Assembly: GCA_000991645.1 (NCBI GenBank)
Contig: LBRX01000001.1
Span: forward strand, 1-42,176
Direction of reading: 5' to 3'
Origin: Candidatus Moranbacteria bacterium GW2011_GWE2_36_40
GTDB lineage: Bacteria > Patescibacteriota > Minisyncoccia > Moranbacterales > GWC2-37-73
DNA length: 42,176 nt
In this document: piece by piece, positions 29,706 to 37,264 of the stretch
How positions within the stretch are numbered: position 1 is the first letter of the stretch
Layout: each line of letters opens with the position of its first letter
Made by a program: the position numbers and the translations under genes
Notes under the pieces: generated by a model
What the model was told of the DNA's origin: nothing
Database searches by the model: none
What the model saw: only the letters and a program-made list of their open reading frames with translations

Positions 29706-30950
29706 ATGAAAACAAAAAAACTTTTTTTATTCACAACCACACTTCTTTTTTTGAGTGTTTTTTTTGTGAGGATTGATAGTGTTAACAATGTGGCAAAGGC
29801 ACTTTGCTGGGAAGCATACAATGTTTGCTATGATAATGCGACTGATGATAGTGATGTGGATGTTTGTAATAGTGTTTATGAAAGTTGTCAGGAACCTGTC
29901 GATATTGGCGGAAATGAATCAATGCCAATCAATACAACTGAACAGCCAGTGTTGGGTGGAGGGGTAACTCAGCAGGATTGTAATGATTATGCCCCATCTG
30001 ATCAGACTTGCACAGTAAATGAGAGTCAAACAAATTGTGATTGTGTGTATAAAGCAAGCGATTATGCTTATACGCAATCTATGTGTGATAGTTATTACGG
30101 CAGTGGATATGTTGTTAATAGTGATGCAACAGGTTGTATTCCCAAGGGTGTTAAGGGCGAAGAGTGTTCAAATGGATCAAGTTGGTATTCATCAGATACT
30201 TGTGCTACGGGTTATACTTGTAATGCAAATGGTATTTGCGAGGTTAGTACATGGGGAAATTTAACTGGTGCTGGAGAAGATTCCACTAATGCTATTCCTG
30301 CTGCAAGCAATGTTATTACAACAACTTCTCCAACAAATATAATAGACAAAAAAACTGGACAGTCAGTAGCTGTGCCTGCTGGATCAACAATAAACTCTTC
30401 AACGGGGGCTGTTTATTCTGCCAGTGGTTCTGAAATTCTTCCAGCGGGAACAGTGCAGATGCCTGCTTCCTCAACAAATTTGAGCAGTGGTTTGCTTTTT
30501 TGTGCCAATGGAGTGATGGCCACAGTTTGTGAGACTGGTATTTCAGGTACGCCTGTTACTGTTGCAACAACCATTGGTGGCGGTTATTCTACAGGAAGTG
30601 GTCTTCCTGGGGCGACAGTGGGTGCTTCAATTCAGGCAAAATGTGGAAATGGCTTTCAGGATGTTGGCGGAATTTGTTTTCCAATGAATACAGGCCTTTC
30701 TTCGCAGCCAATCTATGTCATTGTTTCCAATATTTTTTCTTGGCTGATGGGAATGTTTACGACTTTGGCAGTGCTGGCCTTTGTTGTTTCTGGCGTTCAA
30801 TATTTGATGGCAGCTGGTAATGCTGATTTGGCTGAAACAGCCAAAGATAATGCCAAAAATGCACTGATCGGAATTGTGGTGGGTCTTTCAGGGTTTATTA
30901 TTATCAAGGCTATCGCAGCAGCATTGAGCGGGCAGAGCATCTTCTTCTAG
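29706..30950 (+). CDS. Cys-rich ectodomain fused to a VirB2-like pilin module
   Basis: A 414-residue protein. The signal peptide (KLFLFTTTLLFLSVFFVRI) leads to a Cys-rich region, residues 33-180 (CWEAYNVCYDNATDD, DVCNSVYESC, CTVNESQTNCDCVYKA, CSNGSSWYSSDTCATGYTC), with roughly 16 cysteines. A Ser/Thr/Gly-rich stalk (185-320) follows, then the pilin module: PIYVIVSNIFSWLMGMFTTL, AAGNADLAETAKDNAKNALI and a C-terminal helix ending SGQSIFF. The membrane module is paralogous to pilins 4 and 5. It looks like a minor tip or adhesive pilin in which a disulfide-bonded head is displayed by the shared membrane unit. The head matches no family I can name. Confidence 0.8.
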   Translation: MKTKKLFLFTTTLLFLSVFFVRIDSVNNVAKALCWEAYNVCYDNATDDSDVDVCNSVYESCQEPVDIGGNESMPINTTEQPVLGGGVTQQDCNDYAPSDQTCTVNESQTNCDCVYKASDYAYTQSMCDSYYGSGYVVNSDATGCIPKGVKGEECSNGSSWYSSDTCATGYTCNANGICEVSTWGNLTGAGEDSTNAIPAASNVITTTSPTNIIDKKTGQSVAVPAGSTINSSTGAVYSASGSEILPAGTVQMPASSTNLSSGLLFCANGVMATVCETGISGTPVTVATTIGGGYSTGSGLPGATVGASIQAKCGNGFQDVGGICFPMNTGLSSQPIYVIVSNIFSWLMGMFTTLAVLAFVVSGVQYLMAAGNADLAETAKDNAKNALIGIVVGLSGFIIIKAIAAALSGQSIFF

Positions 30951-30952
30951 GA

Positions 30953-30981
30953 TTGACATTGAAAGAAAAAGCTGCTATCAT
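30953..30981 (+). promoter_or_regulatory. nusA promoter
   Basis: TTGACA (30953-30958), a 17-nt spacer and TATCAT (30976-30981), immediately after the stop codon of the Cys-rich pilin. The predicted transcript starts near 30988. Confidence 0.75.
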
Positions 30982-31005
30982 AACTATATAGATAGGTAGG
31001 AATGG

Positions 31006-31029
31006 GTTCGCTGGAAAGCGAACTTTTTT
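31006..31029 (+). terminator. Terminator/attenuator in the nusA leader
   Basis: gttcgct pairs perfectly with agcgaac around ggaa and is followed by six T residues. It lies only about 20 nt after the predicted start site, so without readthrough the transcript would be about 42 nt. It may also terminate transcripts from the pilin operon. Confidence 0.8.
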
Positions 31030-31051
31030 CTTTAAATAGGTTGGCATAGTA

Positions 31052-31171
31052 CTTGTCATTCCCGTGAAAACGGGAATCCAGGTTATGTGTTAATCTTCAG
31101 AATTGTTAAATTAAGTAGGGCTGGATTCCCAGTCCCTCTAAAGGCGGACACAGCAAGCTGGGAATGACAAG
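31052..31171. repeat. Palindromic repeat of the gtcattcccg type
   Basis: cttgtcattcccg at the left and ggaatgacaag at the right form inverted ends, with inner hairpins cccgt..acggg and attcccag..ctgggaat. It lies in the nusA leader between the attenuator and the gene. The class is related to the element inserted in the helicase gene (tgtcatcctga ends). Confidence 0.75.
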
Positions 31172-31201
31172 AATTTATTAATAAATAATTAAATTAAATT
31201 T

Positions 31202-32494
31202 ATGGCTAAACGCAAAGTACAAGATGAATCAGAGGAACAACCAACAAGACTTGGAGAATTTGGCAGTGCAATCATGCAAATTGCTGAAGAAAAGGGAATT
31301 CCAAAGAATGTTGTCATAGAAACAATTGAGGCAGCTTTGGCCGCTGCTTATAAGAAAGATTATGGAAAGCGAGGACAAAGAATCCGCGCTGAATTCAATG
31401 AAGTTGGTGGAGAGACAAAATTCTTTTTGATCAAAGATGTTATTGATGAAACTTTGCGTGAATTTGTTGAAGGTGGAGATGAAGAAATCGAAGATGCGGA
31501 TGTTTCCGATGAATCGGAAGATGAAGAGAAATTGCCAAGATATAACCCTGAAAGGGATATTCTTTTGGATGAAGCAAAAAAAATCAAAAAAGGAGCCAAA
31601 ATTGGCGATGTGATAGAGATAGAGCTTGAGCCTCAACATGAATATGGTCGCGTGGCCGCTCAAACTGCAAAACAAGTTATTATTCAAAGAATTCGTGAAG
31701 CAGAACGTGATTCCATGTTCCAAGAATATAAAGGAAAAGAAGGAGAAGTTGTGAGTGGAACGGTTCAAAGAATTGAAGGACGAAACACATATATTGATCT
31801 TGGAAAATCTGTTGGAGTTTTGTTTCCTCAAGAACAAGTGCAAGGAGAAATGCTTAGAATGGGGCAACGTGTAAAAGTGTATCTTTATAAAGTTGAATCT
31901 GATCCAAAGGGGCCTGGCATCACTCTTAGCCGTACTCATCCGGAAATGGTAAAAAAACTTTTTGAATTGGAGGTCCCGGAAATTTTTGCTGGAACAGTTA
32001 AGTTAAAATCAATTGCTAGAGAAGCTGGCTCAAGAACAAAAATTGCTGTGATGTCAGATGAAGAAGGAATTGATCCTATCGGATCATGTGTTGGACAAAA
32101 AGGAACTCGAGTGCAAGCTGTTATTGAGGAACTTGGAGGAGAAAAAATTGATATTATTGAGTGGAGCGAAAAACCTGAAAAATATATTGCAGCTGCAATC
32201 AGTCCAGCCAAGGTTTTTAAGGTAGAGATTAATGCTGATAAAAAAGAGGCCAAGGTTACAGTTCCAGAGGATCAATTGTCTTTGGCTATTGGAAAACGTG
32301 GGCAAAATGTTCGTTTGGCTGCAAAATTGACTGGTTGGAAAATTGACGTTATTGGGGTAGTACAGAAAAACACAGAAGAAATACAGAATGACACAGAAAT
32401 TGTAGAAGAATCAGTTGTTGCTGAAGAAGTTGTAGAAGTTAAGGAAGAAAAACCTGTTGCTAAAAAAGCTAAGAAGGCTGCAAAAAAGAAATAA
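31202..32494 (+). CDS. nusA: Transcription termination/antitermination factor NusA
   Basis: A 430-residue protein. The N-terminal RNA-polymerase-binding domain (MQIAEEKGIPKNVVIETIEAALAAAYKK) carries an acidic insertion (EGGDEEIEDADVSDESEDEE). It is followed by the S1 domain (GEVVSGTVQRIEGRNTYIDLG), KH1 (REAGSRTKIAVMSDEEGIDPIGSCVGQKG) and KH2 (DQLSLAIGKRGQNVRLAAKLTGWKIDV). The C-terminus is a short Glu/Val then Lys/Ala-rich tail. Role: a pausing, termination and antitermination factor bound to RNA polymerase. The leader has a promoter followed at once by an intrinsic terminator, which suggests control of its own synthesis. In many bacteria it neighbours infB, but here infB is 28 kb away. Confidence 0.96.
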   Translation: MAKRKVQDESEEQPTRLGEFGSAIMQIAEEKGIPKNVVIETIEAALAAAYKKDYGKRGQRIRAEFNEVGGETKFFLIKDVIDETLREFVEGGDEEIEDADVSDESEDEEKLPRYNPERDILLDEAKKIKKGAKIGDVIEIELEPQHEYGRVAAQTAKQVIIQRIREAERDSMFQEYKGKEGEVVSGTVQRIEGRNTYIDLGKSVGVLFPQEQVQGEMLRMGQRVKVYLYKVESDPKGPGITLSRTHPEMVKKLFELEVPEIFAGTVKLKSIAREAGSRTKIAVMSDEEGIDPIGSCVGQKGTRVQAVIEELGGEKIDIIEWSEKPEKYIAAAISPAKVFKVEINADKKEAKVTVPEDQLSLAIGKRGQNVRLAAKLTGWKIDVIGVVQKNTEEIQNDTEIVEESVVAEEVVEVKEEKPVAKKAKKAAKKK

Positions 32495-32518
32495 TAAATT
32501 TTTTAATCTAAAAAATAT

Positions 32519-33055
32519 ATGAATTTATGGCATGAAGTTTCAAGGGGTAAAAATGTTCCTGAAGTTCTGAATGTTATTATTGAAACTCCAAAGGGATCAA
32601 AAAATAAATATGAAATTGACAAGGAAACTGGCTTAATTAAACTTGATCGTGTGATGAAAACAGCCCAAGATTTTCCTTTCGATTATGGTTTTGTGCCGCA
32701 AACTCTTTGGGAAGATGGGGATGCGCTTGATGTTGTGGTTTTGACAACATATCCTTTGGCTGTTGGTATTCTTCTTGAAGTTCGTCCAGTTGGTGTGGCT
32801 CTTATGATAGATTGTGGAGAAAGCGATTATAAAATTATTTCTGTGCCAAAAAATGATCCACGCTGGGATAATGTAAAAGATCTTGGTGATGTTAATCCGT
32901 ACACTCTTAAAGAAATAAAACATTTTTTTGAAACGTACAAAGTTATCGATGGAAAAAAAGTTGAAATTCAAGGATTTGAAGATAAAAAATCAGCAGTTGC
33001 AGTAATTGAAAAATCAATTGTCTTGTATGGAGAAAAATTTTCAAAAAAAGATTAA
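32519..33055 (+). CDS. ppa: Inorganic pyrophosphatase (family I)
   Basis: A 178-residue soluble enzyme. Active-site features of family I are present: ETPKGSKNKYEIDKETG, FDYGFVPQT, the metal-binding WEDGDALDVVVL and later NDPRWDNVKDLGDVN. It hydrolyses pyrophosphate to two phosphates and so drives biosynthetic reactions. It starts 24 nt after nusA and is probably co-transcribed. Confidence 0.95.
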   Translation: MNLWHEVSRGKNVPEVLNVIIETPKGSKNKYEIDKETGLIKLDRVMKTAQDFPFDYGFVPQTLWEDGDALDVVVLTTYPLAVGILLEVRPVGVALMIDCGESDYKIISVPKNDPRWDNVKDLGDVNPYTLKEIKHFFETYKVIDGKKVEIQGFEDKKSAVAVIEKSIVLYGEKFSKKD

Positions 33056-33059
33056 GTAA

Positions 33060-33149
33060 ACAACATATAAAATACAACATAAAACATATAACATTGCCTT
33101 AATGCGCAGTCGCATTTTTGCTATATGTTATATGCTACATGTTACATGA
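33060..33149. repeat. Heptad-array inverted repeat before tig
   Basis: Left words acaacat-ataaaat-acaacat-aaaacat-ataacat and right words tatatgt-tatatgc-tacatgt-tacatga, separated by cgcagtcgcattttt-like unique sequence. The vocabulary is the same as at 4763-4872. Confidence 0.7.
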
Positions 33150-33155
33150 TTGTCT

Positions 33156-34448
33156 ATGATTACATCTGAAATTAAAAAAATCCCAGAATCTCAAGTTGAA
33201 GTTGCAGTTACTGTTTCTTGGGATGAGTGGGAAAAATATATTGATCAAGCTGCAATTGATTATTCTAAGGAAATTAAAATCGAAGGTTTTCGCGCTGGAA
33301 AGGCTCCTCGCAGCATGGTTGAACAGAAAGTAGGAAAGGGCGTTCTTTTGGATGCAGCTGCACAAAAAGCGATTCAGGGAACATATCCAAAAGTTGTTGC
33401 TGAAAAAAAGATTGATGCCATTGGATCTCCCAAAGCTGAGATTATAAAATTGGCCGAAGAAAATCCTTTGGAATACAAGGTTGTGACTGCGGTTGTTCCA
33501 TCAGTTGAAATGAAACCATGGAAAAGCGCTGTGGAAAAAATCAACAAAGAATATAACAAAAAATCAGCTGAAATAAGTGACAGTGATGTTGAAAAAGAAT
33601 TGGAAGAAATTGCCAAGAGTCGTGTTCAGCACATCACAGTGGAAAGAGAAGCGCGAGATGGCGATAATGTTATTTTGTCTTTTGAAGTTAAAAAAGATGG
33701 AGTTCCAATTGAAAACGGAACAAGCAAGAGTCATCCGATGATTCTTGGACGAGGAGTTTTCATACCAGGTTTTGAAGAACAAGTTTTAGGAATGAAAGCA
33801 GGTGAAATAAAAGATTTTGAGCTCAAATTTCCAGATGATTATCATGAAAAAGGTTTGGCTGGAAAACCTGCTCAATTTGTTGTCACTGTTGAAACCGTGC
33901 AGGAGCGAAAGTCTCCAGAACTTACAGATGAATTTGCAAAATCCCTTGGAAAATTTGAGAATTTGGCTGATATGAAAAAAAATGTTGCTGATGGTATGGC
34001 AGAAGAAAAAAAACATGAACTTAAAGAAAAAAGAAGATCTGAGATAATAGAGGCTCTTGTTGAAGTGGTTGAAGTTGAAATTCCACATATTCTTTTGCAT
34101 GAGGAATTGCACAAAATGATTGGTGAATTTGAAATGCAATTGCAAGGAATGGGAATTACTTTTGAACAATATCTTGTTCAAATAGGAAAAACTGCGGAAG
34201 AGATTGAAAAAGAATGGGAACCACAAGCAGTTAAAAGAATCAAGGCCGCATTGGCTCTGGAAGAAGTGGCAAAGGAAAAGGAAATTGAAATTGCAAATGA
34301 AGAAGTTGAGGCTGAAATGAACAAAACTTTGGCACATTACAAAAAAGTGCAAGACATCGAAAAGAATATTGATTTGGGAAGACTGTATAATTATGTGAAG
34401 GGAATGATGATTAATGAAAAAGTTTTGGAATTTCTTGAAAAAATATAA
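33156..34448 (+). CDS. tig: Trigger factor
   Basis: The ATG at 33156 (MITSEIKKIPESQVEV) was chosen over an in-frame TTG 6 nt upstream. The 430-residue protein has the ribosome-binding domain with signature GFRAGKAPRSMVEQ (residue ~45), an FKBP-type prolyl isomerase domain (RDGDNVILSFEVKKDG to FVVTVETVQERKSPELTDEFA) and the C-terminal helical chaperone domain. Role: co-translational folding at the exit tunnel. It precedes clpP, the usual tig-clpP order, with an inverted repeat between them. Confidence 0.96.
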   Translation: MITSEIKKIPESQVEVAVTVSWDEWEKYIDQAAIDYSKEIKIEGFRAGKAPRSMVEQKVGKGVLLDAAAQKAIQGTYPKVVAEKKIDAIGSPKAEIIKLAEENPLEYKVVTAVVPSVEMKPWKSAVEKINKEYNKKSAEISDSDVEKELEEIAKSRVQHITVEREARDGDNVILSFEVKKDGVPIENGTSKSHPMILGRGVFIPGFEEQVLGMKAGEIKDFELKFPDDYHEKGLAGKPAQFVVTVETVQERKSPELTDEFAKSLGKFENLADMKKNVADGMAEEKKHELKEKRRSEIIEALVEVVEVEIPHILLHEELHKMIGEFEMQLQGMGITFEQYLVQIGKTAEEIEKEWEPQAVKRIKAALALEEVAKEKEIEIANEEVEAEMNKTLAHYKKVQDIEKNIDLGRLYNYVKGMMINEKVLEFLEKI

Positions 34449-34452
34449 TCGC

Positions 34453-34553
34453 GATACGAAACTACGAATAACATTCGAATCTACGAACAAACGCAAAATT
34501 TTATTTTCGTAGATTCGTTTCGCCAGCTGGCGAATGTTTCGTTGTTTCGTATC
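34453..34553. repeat. Iterated-word inverted repeat between tig and clpP
   Basis: The left arm gatacgaaactacgaa... attcgaatctacga and the right arm tcgtagattcg ... gttgtttcgtatc are complementary. The right arm additionally contains the palindrome cgccagctggcg. The words tacgaa/ctacga recur at 8-9 nt steps. Confidence 0.65.
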
Positions 34554-34562
34554 GGTAAACTT

Positions 34563-35150
34563 ATGAATAATCAGTATCTTATTCCAACAGTAATTGAAAA
34601 AACAAATTATGGCGAGCGGGCATATGATATATATTCGCGCCTGCTTAAGGATAGGATTATTTTTTTGGGAACTGCTATAGATGACGGTGTTGCGAATGCT
34701 ATCATTGCACAACTTCTTTTTTTGGAACAACAAAATCCAAAAGAGGATATTAAGATCTACATAAACTCTCCAGGCGGATCTGTGAGCAGTGCCTTGGCCA
34801 TATATGACACGATGCAATACATTCGCTGCGACGTGCAAACGATTTGTGTGGGAATAGCAGCTTCTGCCGCAGCTTTGCTTTTAAGCGCTGGGAAAAAAGG
34901 TAAGCGTTTTTGTCTGCCTAATTCTGAAGTTATGATTCATCAAGTGATGGGTGGGGCTAGTGGTCAAGCGTCTGATGTTAACATTCATGCTCAACATATT
35001 TTGAAAACCAAAGAAAAACTGAATGCAATCATGGCCAAGCATACCGGACAAAAAATTGCAAAAGTTGAGAAGGATACTGATCGAGATTATTTTATGTCAG
35101 CTGAGGAAGCTGTGAAGTATGGAATCGTGGACAAGGTAATAGGGTTATAG
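34563..35150 (+). CDS. clpP: ATP-dependent Clp protease proteolytic subunit
   Basis: The ATG at 34563 gives MNNQYLIPTVIEKTNYGERA, the normal ClpP N-terminus; an in-frame TTG at 34542 lies in the repeat arm. 195 residues. The catalytic triad is visible: Ser in GIAASAAALLLSAG (the usual M of SMG is replaced by A), His in EVMIHQVMGG and Asp in KDTDRDYFMS. The oxyanion region SPGGSVSSALAIYDTM is intact. It forms a tetradecameric cytoplasmic peptidase with ClpX or ClpA/C. It follows tig. Confidence 0.96.
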   Translation: MNNQYLIPTVIEKTNYGERAYDIYSRLLKDRIIFLGTAIDDGVANAIIAQLLFLEQQNPKEDIKIYINSPGGSVSSALAIYDTMQYIRCDVQTICVGIAASAAALLLSAGKKGKRFCLPNSEVMIHQVMGGASGQASDVNIHAQHILKTKEKLNAIMAKHTGQKIAKVEKDTDRDYFMSAEEAVKYGIVDKVIGL

Positions 35151-35281
35151 GTTGTAGGAATTAGGAATTAGTAAATACATAAAAAATCTTTCGATAAAAT
35201 AAAAAAACTCAACCACATATGGCTGAGTTTTTTTATTTTGTATGCAGTTTCTAATTGCTACAACCTAAATCCTAATTCCTA
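35147..35281. repeat. Heptad-array inverted repeat around a terminator
   Basis: Left words ggttata-ggttgta-ggaatta-ggaatta-gtaaata overlap the clpP stop; right words tttctaa-ttgctac-aacctaa-atcctaa-ttcctac reach the gpmI stop. Both arrays step by 7 nt. Confidence 0.75.
35196..35239. terminator. Bidirectional terminator between clpP and gpmI
   Basis: aaaaaaactcaacc pairs with ggctgagttttttt (one mismatch) around acatat. Runs of A and T on both sides suit both converging transcripts. Confidence 0.85.
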
Positions 35282-36865
35282 CTTGAGTAGCGGCAACAGG
35301 CTTTCACCATTCGTATCTTCTGGCTTTTGTATGCTTAAAAGCTCCAAAATTGTTGGGGCAATATCGCTTAGCAATCCTCCAACCTCACTTTGTTGTCGAA
35401 CAACTTCTACCGATGTTTTTTCTCTATGATTTGTCGCAGTGACATACCAAAGTGGAACTGGATTGGAAGAATGTTCGGTATCTACTTGTCCGGTACGATA
35501 ATTTTTGATTTCCTCCACGTTTCCATGGTCGGCTGTAATAAAAAGACAACCACCCTTTTTTAATACCATAGGAATAAGTTTGGCAAGATTTTTATCTATT
35601 GTTTGAACTGCAGTAACACAGGCCTCAGGATTTCCAGTATGTCCAACCATGTCTGCATTGGCATAGTTTACCAAGATAAAATCGTATTTTTCCTCTTCTA
35701 TTGCTGCTGAAATTTTTTCAGTCACGAGAGACGCGCTCATTTCTGGGGCCTCATCAAATTTTGAAACCGAAGGAGATGGAACCAAAATCCTTTCTTCTCC
35801 TTCCCAAGCTTCTTCTTTTCCTCCATTAAAAAAATATGTTACGTGGGCATATTTTTCTGTTTCAGCTATGCGGAGTTGTTTCAATTTGTGTTCGCTGAGA
35901 ATTTGTCCAAGCCCACCTTCTAATGTTACTGGTGGAAAAGCTACTTCAACTGGAAGATTTTTTTCATATTCCACAAGTGTCACAAAATCTATATCCAATT
36001 TTTCTCTTTGAAATCCATCAAAATCATCAGCAGTAAAAGCTTTTGTGAGCTCTCGTGCTCTGTCTTCGCGAAAATTAAAGAAAATCACGCCATCACCATC
36101 TTGAACAATCGCAACAGGTTTGTTGCCTGCCTGTCCGGTAGGCAGGTTTTCTGTTATTACGGATGGTTCAATGTATTCATCTGTAATTTCAGTAGCGTAT
36201 GAATCTTGAAGGCATTTGATGGCATCAGTTGCGCTTGCTCCTTTTCCTTCAGTAATTAATCTGTAGGCCTTTTCTACTCGATCCCAATTGTTGTTGCGAT
36301 CCATTCCCCAGTTTCTTCCACTGAGTGTTGCAATTTTTCCAACACCTATTGACTTGAGGTGATTTTGCAGATCTTGAATAGTTTTTGTTCCAGATGTTTG
36401 AGGTGAGTCTCTTCCATCAGTGAAAGCATGAATAAAAACCTTGCTGAGACCTTTTTCTTTTGCCATTTCCAAGATAGCAAAAAGATGTTCGAGATATGAA
36501 TGAACACTGCCTTGGCCAACAAGTCCAAGAAGGTGCAGAGATGAATCTCGCTTTTTGACGTTTTCCATTATTTTGGACAAAGCTGGATTTTCAAAAAAGG
36601 TTTTGTCTTGAATTGAAAGTGTAATGCGAGGAAGATTTTGGTACACAATTTTTCCCGCTCCCATTGCCATGTGGCCAACCTCGCTGTTGCCTGATTCTCC
36701 CCAAAAAAGCCCAACAGAAATTCCCGAGGCTTGCAAAGTTGTCATGGGATAGAAATGATCAAGTTTTTCAATGGTTGGCAGGCTGGTTTCTTTGAGTACG
36801 TTGCCTTTGCTGTTATTGCTGATGCCCCAACCATCAAGAACGACAAGAACTACTGGTTTATACAT
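35279..36865 (-). CDS. gpmI: 2,3-bisphosphoglycerate-independent phosphoglycerate mutase
   Basis: The ATG at 36865 (MYKPVVLVVLDGWGISNNSK) is the family start. An extension to 36904 only translates the adjacent heptad repeat (GNWKLEI). 528 residues. The phosphoserine loop is ESGNSEVGHMAMGAGKIV, substrate and metal sites are FTDGRDSPQTSG, FFNFREDRARELT and ITADHGNVEEI, and NYANADMVGHTG follows. It interconverts 3- and 2-phosphoglycerate in glycolysis, using Mn. An 8-9-residue insert (NLPTGQAGN, around residue 250) between SVITE and KPVAIV is encoded by a palindromic repeat. It converges with clpP. Confidence 0.96.
   Translation of the reverse strand: MYKPVVLVVLDGWGISNNSKGNVLKETSLPTIEKLDHFYPMTTLQASGISVGLFWGESGNSEVGHMAMGAGKIVYQNLPRITLSIQDKTFFENPALSKIMENVKKRDSSLHLLGLVGQGSVHSYLEHLFAILEMAKEKGLSKVFIHAFTDGRDSPQTSGTKTIQDLQNHLKSIGVGKIATLSGRNWGMDRNNNWDRVEKAYRLITEGKGASATDAIKCLQDSYATEITDEYIEPSVITENLPTGQAGNKPVAIVQDGDGVIFFNFREDRARELTKAFTADDFDGFQREKLDIDFVTLVEYEKNLPVEVAFPPVTLEGGLGQILSEHKLKQLRIAETEKYAHVTYFFNGGKEEAWEGEERILVPSPSVSKFDEAPEMSASLVTEKISAAIEEEKYDFILVNYANADMVGHTGNPEACVTAVQTIDKNLAKLIPMVLKKGGCLFITADHGNVEEIKNYRTGQVDTEHSSNPVPLWYVTATNHREKTSVEVVRQQSEVGGLLSDIAPTILELLSIQKPEDTNGESLLPLLK
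36125..36147. repeat. Short palindromic repeat in frame in gpmI
   Basis: cctgcct and aggcagg pair around gtccggt. It encodes PTGQAG within a loop not present in homologues. The core is nearly identical to cctaccggcaggcagg in the helicase insert. Confidence 0.7.
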
Positions 36866-36871
36866 ATGGTT

Positions 36872-36993
36872 AATAATTTCCAATTTCCAATTTCCAATTT
36901 CCAAACAAATCTCAATGACACAATGACCAATTTTGAAATGCTTTCAATTATTGTTTTTTTGTATCTTGTTTGTATCTTGTTTCTTGTATCTTG
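36872..36993. repeat. Heptad arrays upstream of gpmI
   Basis: aatttcc heptads (36875-36902) run into aaacaaatctcaatgac, like the left end of the TIR element family. A second array of different words (ttgtatc-ttgtttg-tatcttg-tttcttg-tatcttg) ends the region. The rest of the gpmI-rny gap holds the rny promoter and leader. Confidence 0.65.
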
Positions 36994-37040
36994 GTGATTT
37001 TATAATATTTCTTTTACTATTTTACCATCTATAGAGGGCT

Positions 37041-37069
37041 TTGACAAAAACCTCTTATTCCTATACTAT
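37041..37069 (+). promoter_or_regulatory. rny promoter
   Basis: TTGACA (37041-37046), a 17-nt spacer and TACTAT (37064-37069). The leader to the rny ATG is about 190 nt. Confidence 0.75.
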
Positions 37070-37093
37070 GGCGGTACAGATAAATAGTTAAAA

Positions 37094-37144
37094 ATGGATC
37101 GGTTCGATTTGATTAATTACACTGAATTGGCTGAATTAAGATAA
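37094..37144 (+). other. Possible 16-codon leader ORF before rny
   Basis: ATG to TAA encodes MDRFDLINYTELAELR, shortly after the predicted transcription start, with no clear Shine-Dalgarno. A hairpin with a pyrimidine tract follows (37202-37225). It could be chance. Confidence 0.25.
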
Positions 37145-37201
37145 ATTTGCATTAATATGAAGTTAAAAATTGCTTCAAATATATCTAAAAAATGCGAGGT
37201 T

Positions 37202-37225
37202 AAAGCTTAAAAAAGCTTTCTTTTT
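37202..37225 (+). terminator. Attenuator-like hairpin in the rny leader
   Basis: aaagctt pairs with aagcttt around aaaa and is followed by cttttt, 40 nt before the rny start. The stem is weak (AT-rich). Confidence 0.4.
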
Positions 37226-37264
37226 GGTGAACACAAATTGATCAGTCGAAGCGCTTGAAAATGT

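Noticed and set aside
34542..34562. TTG start for clpP
   Set aside because: It lies in the arm of the upstream inverted repeat; the ATG at 34563 gives the normal N-terminus.
36866..36904. N-terminal extension of gpmI reading GNWKLEI
   Set aside because: It is the translation of the heptad repeat; the family N-terminus begins at 36865.
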